Below, piece by piece: positions 53,684 to 64,000 of a stretch of 64,000 nt of DNA. The notes beneath the pieces were generated by a model. It had not been told where the DNA came from. It did no database searches and saw only the letters and a list, made by a program, of their open reading frames with translations. A program made the translations under genes and the position numbers. Every line of letters starts with the position of its first letter. Within the stretch, counting starts at the first letter, position 1. The stretch spans positions 80,037-144,036 of the forward strand of contig NZ_JBHSRF010000014.1 of assembly GCF_042658925.1 (NCBI RefSeq), in the 5' to 3' direction. The DNA is from Sphaerisporangium aureirubrum. Its GTDB lineage: Bacteria; Actinomycetota; Actinomycetes; Streptosporangiales; Streptosporangiaceae.

Positions 53684-55777
53684 ATGATCGGAGGCTCGGG
53701 CCCGCAGTTCGTGATACACGGGATCGGCGAGGAATCAGGGTCGGCCCGCCAGAAGATCAAGTCCGGCACGGTGAAGCGGGTCCTGCCCTACACACGGCCG
53801 TACCGCGTGATCATCGGATTCCTCATGCTCGTCACCGTGACCGAAGCGACGATCACCGTGGCGAGCCCCATGCTGCTGAAGATCCTCATCGACGAGGGCA
53901 TCATGCCCCGCCAGGTGGGGGTCGTCGCCGCCGTCGCGGGGGCCGTGGCGGGCCTCGCCGTGCTCGAGCTGCTGGCGCAGTACCTCCAGAGCAGGCTCTC
54001 CGGCCGCATCGGCGAGGGCATGATCTACGACCTGCGCACCGAGGTCTTCGAGCACGTGCAGCGGCAGCCGCTGGCGTTCTTCACCCGGGCGCAGACCGGC
54101 GCGCTGGTCAGCCGCCTCAACACCGACGTGGTCAGCGCCCAGCAGGCCCTCACCACGCTGCTCTCCACGGTCGTGTCCAGCGCGCTCGCCCTGGCGCTGG
54201 TGCTCGGCACGATGTTCTACCTGTCCTGGGTGATCACTCTGTTCGCCCTGCTCGCACTGCCGCTGTTCATCCTGCCCGGCCGCATCATCGGGCGGCGGAT
54301 GCAGCGGCTCATGCGCGAGTCCATGGAGCTGAACGCCGAGATGGGCCAGCTCATGCACGAGCGCTTCAACGTCGCGGGCGCCCTGCTGGCCAAGTTGTAC
54401 GGCCGCCCGGCCTCCGAGGCCGCGCTGTTCCGCAACCAGGCGGGCCGGGTGCGGGACATCGGCATCGTGCTCAACGTCTACACCAAGATGCTGCTCGTCA
54501 CCCTGACCTTCCTCGCGTCCATCGCCACCGCGGTGGTGTACGGCATCGGCGGCACGCTCGCCGTCAACGGCGCGTTCGCCATCGGCACGCTGGTGGCCCT
54601 CGCCGCCCTGCTCACCCGGCTGTTCGGGCCGATCAACCAGCTGTCCAGCGTGCAGGCCAACGTGATGACCGCCCTGGTCAGCTTCGACCGCCTCTTCGAG
54701 GTGCTGGACCTCAAGCCGCTCATCGCCGAGAAGCCGGGCGCCGTCGCGCTGCCCGACCGGCCCTCCAAGAACGGCATCGCCCCCGAGGTCGAGTTCGAAC
54801 GCGTCACCTTCCGCTACCCCGCCGCCCGCGACGTCTCGCTCGCCTCCCTGGAGGCGATCGCGCTGCCGTCCCAGGAGCGCCGGGACAACGCCTGGACGCT
54901 GCGGGACCTGTCGTTCCGCGCCCCCGCCGGGAAGCTCACCGCCCTGGTCGGCCCGTCCGGCGCCGGCAAGACGACCATCACCCACCTGGTGCCCCGGCTG
55001 TACGACCCGAACTCCGGGACCGTGCGGATCGGCGGCGTCGACGTGCGCGACCTGACCCTGGACTCGCTGCGCGAGACCATCGGCATGGTCACCCAGGACG
55101 CCCACCTGTTCCACGACACCATCCGCGGCAACCTGATGTACGCCCGCCCCGGCGCCACCGAGGACGACCTGGTCGAGGCGTGCAAGGGCGCGCAGATCTG
55201 GGAGCTGATCTCCTCGCTGCCCGACGGCTTCGACACCGTCGTCGGCGACCGCGGCTACCGGCTGTCCGGCGGCGAGAAGCAGCGCATCGCGCTGGCCCGG
55301 CTGCTGCTGAAGGCCCCCTCGGTGGTCGTGCTGGACGAGGCCACCGCCCACCTGGACTCCGAGTCCGAGGCGGCCGTGCAGCGCGCGCTGAAGACCGCGC
55401 TCGCCGGGCGCACATCCCTGGTGATCGCGCACCGGCTGTCCACGATCCGGGAGGCCGACCTGATCCTCGTCATCGAGAACGGCGAGATCAGGGAGCAGGG
55501 CGTGCACGACGAACTGCTCGCCATGAACGGCCTCTACGCCGAGCTGTACCGCACCCAGTTCGCCACGGGACGGCCCGTCCCCGCCGAGCCGGTGCTCCAG
55601 CTCAACGGCGGCCCGCCGCGGAACGGCGCCGACCTGCCCCCGCTGCCGGACGGCCCCGGCGTGTCCTACGGCCGCCCGCCCGGCCCGCCCCCCGGGTCGC
55701 CGGACGACCACGGGCTGCCGCCCGGCCCCCCTCCGCTGCAGATCCTTGGCGGCGCGGCGTTGCCCCCCGGCATGTGA
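53684..55777 (+). CDS. ABC exporter (half transporter, MsbA/LmrA type)
   Basis: 697 residues from ATG 53684 with AAGGAGG 9 bp upstream. An N-terminal six-helix exporter domain (about 35-340) is followed by an NBD (about 365-620) with Walker A GPSGAGKTT, signature LSGGEKQRIALARLL, Walker B VVVLDEATAHLDSE and switch IAHRLSTI. The last 70 residues are a Pro/Gly-rich tail (GRPPGPPPGSPDDHG) not needed for transport. Similar exporters stand between mbtH and NRPS genes in glycopeptide clusters. Likely exports the peptide product. Confidence 0.93.
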   Translation: MIGGSGPQFVIHGIGEESGSARQKIKSGTVKRVLPYTRPYRVIIGFLMLVTVTEATITVASPMLLKILIDEGIMPRQVGVVAAVAGAVAGLAVLELLAQYLQSRLSGRIGEGMIYDLRTEVFEHVQRQPLAFFTRAQTGALVSRLNTDVVSAQQALTTLLSTVVSSALALALVLGTMFYLSWVITLFALLALPLFILPGRIIGRRMQRLMRESMELNAEMGQLMHERFNVAGALLAKLYGRPASEAALFRNQAGRVRDIGIVLNVYTKMLLVTLTFLASIATAVVYGIGGTLAVNGAFAIGTLVALAALLTRLFGPINQLSSVQANVMTALVSFDRLFEVLDLKPLIAEKPGAVALPDRPSKNGIAPEVEFERVTFRYPAARDVSLASLEAIALPSQERRDNAWTLRDLSFRAPAGKLTALVGPSGAGKTTITHLVPRLYDPNSGTVRIGGVDVRDLTLDSLRETIGMVTQDAHLFHDTIRGNLMYARPGATEDDLVEACKGAQIWELISSLPDGFDTVVGDRGYRLSGGEKQRIALARLLLKAPSVVVLDEATAHLDSESEAAVQRALKTALAGRTSLVIAHRLSTIREADLILVIENGEIREQGVHDELLAMNGLYAELYRTQFATGRPVPAEPVLQLNGGPPRNGADLPPLPDGPGVSYGRPPGPPPGSPDDHGLPPGPPPLQILGGAALPPGM

Positions 55778-55820
55778 CCAGGCCGTCACCCCCCGAACGG
55801 ACGAGAAGGGCGCGAGGACC

Positions 55821-57704
55821 ATGAACGTGTCCGCGCAGGACGCGGCGGCCGAGCTGCGCGCACTGGCCGAGTCAGGACGTCTCATCGCGGAGTACCCCAG
55901 GGCCGGCGGGCTCGTGGACCGGCTCACCGGGCCGGAACTGGACCGGGCCGGGCGGCTCCTCGCCCGGCTCGACCCCGGCGAGATCGCCCGCGAGCACCCG
56001 GCGCTGCCGTCCGTCACGGTCGGCGTCACCGGGCACGGCACCCTCGCGCCGCTGATCCCCGCGCTGGCCGCGCAGTTCGCCCGGCACGGCCTGGTGCTCC
56101 GGCCGGTGCCCACCGACTTCGGCAATTACGTCTTCGACCTGCTCGACCCCGGCAGCGAGCTGCACCGGGCCCGCCCCGGCCTCGTCCTGTGCGTCCTGGA
56201 CCCGAACGTCGTGTTCGACGAGGTCCCGGTGCCGTGGCGGCCGGACGACGTGCGGCGCGCCGCCGCCGGCCGCGTCGAGCTGATCGAACGGCTGGCCGCG
56301 CGCTTCGACGAGGCCGGCCGCGGCACGCTGGTCCTCAACACCATGCCGCTGCCGCGCCGGTACGCCGCCCAGCTGGTGGACCACCGTTCAAGGGCCGCGC
56401 TCGGCGTCGCCTGGCGCGAGGCCAACACCCGGCTGCTGCGCATCGCCGAGCACCACCCCTCGGTGGTCGTGCTGGACCTGGACCCGATCGTCGCCGAGGG
56501 CGTCCAGGTGGCCGACGACCGGCTCAGCGTCTACGCCAAGATGCACCTCACCGGCGACCTGCTCGCCGCGTACGCCGCCGACGTGGGCCACCTGGCCAGG
56601 CAGCTCACCGGGCGCACCAAGAAGTGCCTGGTGCTCGACCTGGACGGCACCCTGTGGGGCGGCGTGCTCGGCGACGACGGCGTCGAGGGCATCGAGATCG
56701 GCGACGGCCGCCGCGGCGAGGCGTTCCTGGCCTTCCAGCGGGTCGTCAAGCAGCTCGGCGCTCAAGGCGTGCTGCTCGCCGTGGTCAGCAAGAACGAACG
56801 CGCCCTGGTGGACCAGGCGCTGCGCGAGCACCCCCGCATGGCGCTCGGCGAGCCGGACTTCGTGCGGATCGTCGCCAACTGGCAGCCCAAGCACGACAAC
56901 ATCGCGCGGCTGGCCGAGAACCTCGGGCTGGCCCCCGACAGCTTCGTGTTCGTGGACGACAGCGCCTTCGAACGCGAACTGGTGCGCCGCGAGCACCCCG
57001 GCGTGGCCGTCGTCGACCTGGACGCCGACCCGGCCTGGCACGTCCGCGCCCTGCTGCGCGACGGATGGTTCGACGCGCGCGAGGTCACCGCCGACGACCG
57101 CGCCAGGACCCGCCGCTACCGGGACGAGGCCGCGCGCCTCAGCTTCCTCGACGGCTTCGCCTCCACGAAGGACTACCTGCGCGAACTCGGCATCCACGTC
57201 AGGATCGAGCCGGTCACCGAGGCCGACGCGGCCCGGGTGTCCCAGCTCACCCTGCGCACCAACCAGTTCAACCTCACCGGGCACCGCCTGCAGCCGAGGG
57301 ACGTGCTGGAGCTCACCGGGGACACGTCCGCCCTGCCGCTCGCCGTGCGCGCCGGCGACAGGTTCGGCGACCACGGCCTGGTCGGCGCGGTGCTGGCCCG
57401 CCGGGACGGCGACCTGCTGCGCATCGACAACTTCCTGCTCAGCTGCCGGGTCTTCTCCCGCTCCATCGAGGAGTCCTGCCTGAACTGGCTCCTGCGGCAC
57501 GCCCGCGACACCGGCGCCGCCGCCGTGCTCGGCACCTACCGCGCGACCCCTAAGAACCGGCGCGTCGCGGACTTCTACCCGCGCAACGGCTTCGCGCCCG
57601 TCGGCCCGGGCGGGGACACGGCGACCTACCGGCACGGGCTGGCGGACATCGCGCCCCCGCCGGCGCACATCCGCCTGCAGACCCCCGAAGGTGACCCCGC
57701 GTGA
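55821..57704 (+). CDS. FkbH-like protein (HAD-IIIC acyl-ACP loading family)
   Basis: 627 residues from ATG 55821. Residues 1-255 are an SGNH-like N-domain; then an HAD domain with D273xD275 (VLDLDGTLWGGVLGDDG), ANWQPKHDNI and FVFVDDSAFE; and from about 480 a GNAT-like C-domain (ADAARVSQLTLRTNQFNLTG). FkbH proteins typically take 1,3-bisphosphoglycerate and load glyceryl on an ACP. Position 322, in AVVSKNE, is Val where many members have Cys (AVCSKN), so its chemistry may differ. Stop and start overlap (GTGA) with the free ACP gene. It probably prepares an ACP-bound starter for the NRPS. Confidence 0.85.
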   Translation: MNVSAQDAAAELRALAESGRLIAEYPRAGGLVDRLTGPELDRAGRLLARLDPGEIAREHPALPSVTVGVTGHGTLAPLIPALAAQFARHGLVLRPVPTDFGNYVFDLLDPGSELHRARPGLVLCVLDPNVVFDEVPVPWRPDDVRRAAAGRVELIERLAARFDEAGRGTLVLNTMPLPRRYAAQLVDHRSRAALGVAWREANTRLLRIAEHHPSVVVLDLDPIVAEGVQVADDRLSVYAKMHLTGDLLAAYAADVGHLARQLTGRTKKCLVLDLDGTLWGGVLGDDGVEGIEIGDGRRGEAFLAFQRVVKQLGAQGVLLAVVSKNERALVDQALREHPRMALGEPDFVRIVANWQPKHDNIARLAENLGLAPDSFVFVDDSAFERELVRREHPGVAVVDLDADPAWHVRALLRDGWFDAREVTADDRARTRRYRDEAARLSFLDGFASTKDYLRELGIHVRIEPVTEADAARVSQLTLRTNQFNLTGHRLQPRDVLELTGDTSALPLAVRAGDRFGDHGLVGAVLARRDGDLLRIDNFLLSCRVFSRSIEESCLNWLLRHARDTGAAAVLGTYRATPKNRRVADFYPRNGFAPVGPGGDTATYRHGLADIAPPPAHIRLQTPEGDPA

Positions 57705-57928
57705 ACACCATCGAAGACTTCATCGCCCTGGTCAGGGACGAACTCTCCCTGCCGCTGACCGTCTCCGACGCCGGCCGCGTGCTGGACGACATCCCCGGCT
57801 GGGACTCCCTGCACCTGCTGTGGCTCGTCACCGTCCTCGAAGCACGGACCGGACGGAACATCAGCGTCATCGACCTGCTCGACGCGCCGGACCTGCAATC
57901 CATCTACCGGCTGGCGACGACCGGCTGA
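57701..57928 (+). CDS. discrete acyl carrier protein
   Basis: 75 residues from GTG 57701, overlapping the fkbH stop. A four-helix carrier with phosphopantetheine Ser36 in the motif GWDSLHLLWLV; it begins NTIEDFIALVRDELSLPLTV. Coupling to the FkbH-like gene, as in methoxymalonyl- and glyceryl-ACP loci, shows it is the FkbH partner. The NRPS following starts with a C domain that needs an acyl donor, for which this ACP is the best candidate. Confidence 0.92.
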   Translation: MNTIEDFIALVRDELSLPLTVSDAGRVLDDIPGWDSLHLLWLVTVLEARTGRNISVIDLLDAPDLQSIYRLATTG

Positions 57929-57975
57929 CGCCGGACCGCAACGCACGCACGTACCTGTTGTAGTGAGGGGCTCGC

Positions 57976-64000
<6,025 letters not shown>

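Noticed and set aside
53735..56125. Long minus-strand ORF opposite the ABC exporter
   Set aside because: Antisense shadow; the + strand has complete ABC motifs and a good ribosome-binding site.

Overview
The window is high-GC actinomycete DNA: GC-rich codons, GTG starts and 4-bp ATGA/GTGA stop-start overlaps, LtrA, SigE-type, YafY-WYL and trypco/STAND proteins. The style fits Streptosporangiaceae-like bacteria (Nonomuraea, Streptosporangium and relatives), but I cannot name the genus from sequence alone.

Layout. (1) 1-2.8 kb: tRNA-Lys(CTT) followed by a scrap heap of mobile and defence fragments: two tyrosine-recombinase pieces, an HsdM piece, a NERD-nuclease piece and a zinc-ribbon scrap, in alternating orientation. 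(2) 2.9-11.2 kb: a GntR/YtrA-type repressor with a clear operator, a broken ABC ATPase and its permease, a GT39-like membrane glycosyltransferase, a group II intron maturase scrap, an ECF sigma factor with a membrane partner, and an IS transposase with an internal amber codon that has decapitated one of two tandem paralogous genes. (3) 11.2-21.1 kb: a NarL/histidine-kinase pair with a CPBP protease, LtrA, an NmrA-like oxidoreductase facing its TetR regulator, a patch of decayed genes (17.5-19.1 kb), VOC and DinB proteins and a WYL regulator. (4) 21.2-29.7 kb: a conflict/signalling island. It holds a tiny secreted peptide, a DUF7662-like/TM/WD40 protein, and a four-gene operon (trypco protein, trypsin-STAND-TPR protein, TPR protein lacking its expected CHAT protease, sulfotransferase). 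(5) 29.9-37.5 kb: HAD phosphatase, PhyH oxygenase, and a sugar ABC uptake operon facing a GH3 beta-glucosidase with palindromic operator candidates and a textbook terminator.

(6) 37.8-64 kb and beyond: a nonribosomal peptide cluster. A MacB-like exporter and a SARP regulator lie at its left edge. Two StrR/Bbr-type ParB-fold regulators flank hmaS. An HmO-HpgT fusion supplies 4-hydroxyphenylglycine (with HmaS), and DpgA-D supply 3,5-dihydroxyphenylglycine. MbtH, an ABC exporter, an FkbH-like protein, a free acyl carrier protein and a large NRPS follow. The NRPS begins with a condensation domain. Its first adenylation domain reads DVWHVSLVD (serine-type), and the second reads DASTVAAVC (tyrosine/beta-hydroxytyrosine-type).

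Three 29-bp palindromes of the form GTCCAR-N17-YTGGAC (one imperfect) lie upstream of the first regulator, hmaS and mbtH. They tie most of the cluster to the StrR-type regulators. FkbH, the free ACP and the leading C domain suggest a peptide whose first amine carries an acyl group delivered from that ACP, followed by Ser and Tyr. No cytochrome P450, halogenase or van genes are in the window, so it is not an ordinary glycopeptide locus as far as can be seen. I do not recognise the product. This cluster and the CHAT-less trypsin/STAND operon are the two most interesting systems here.
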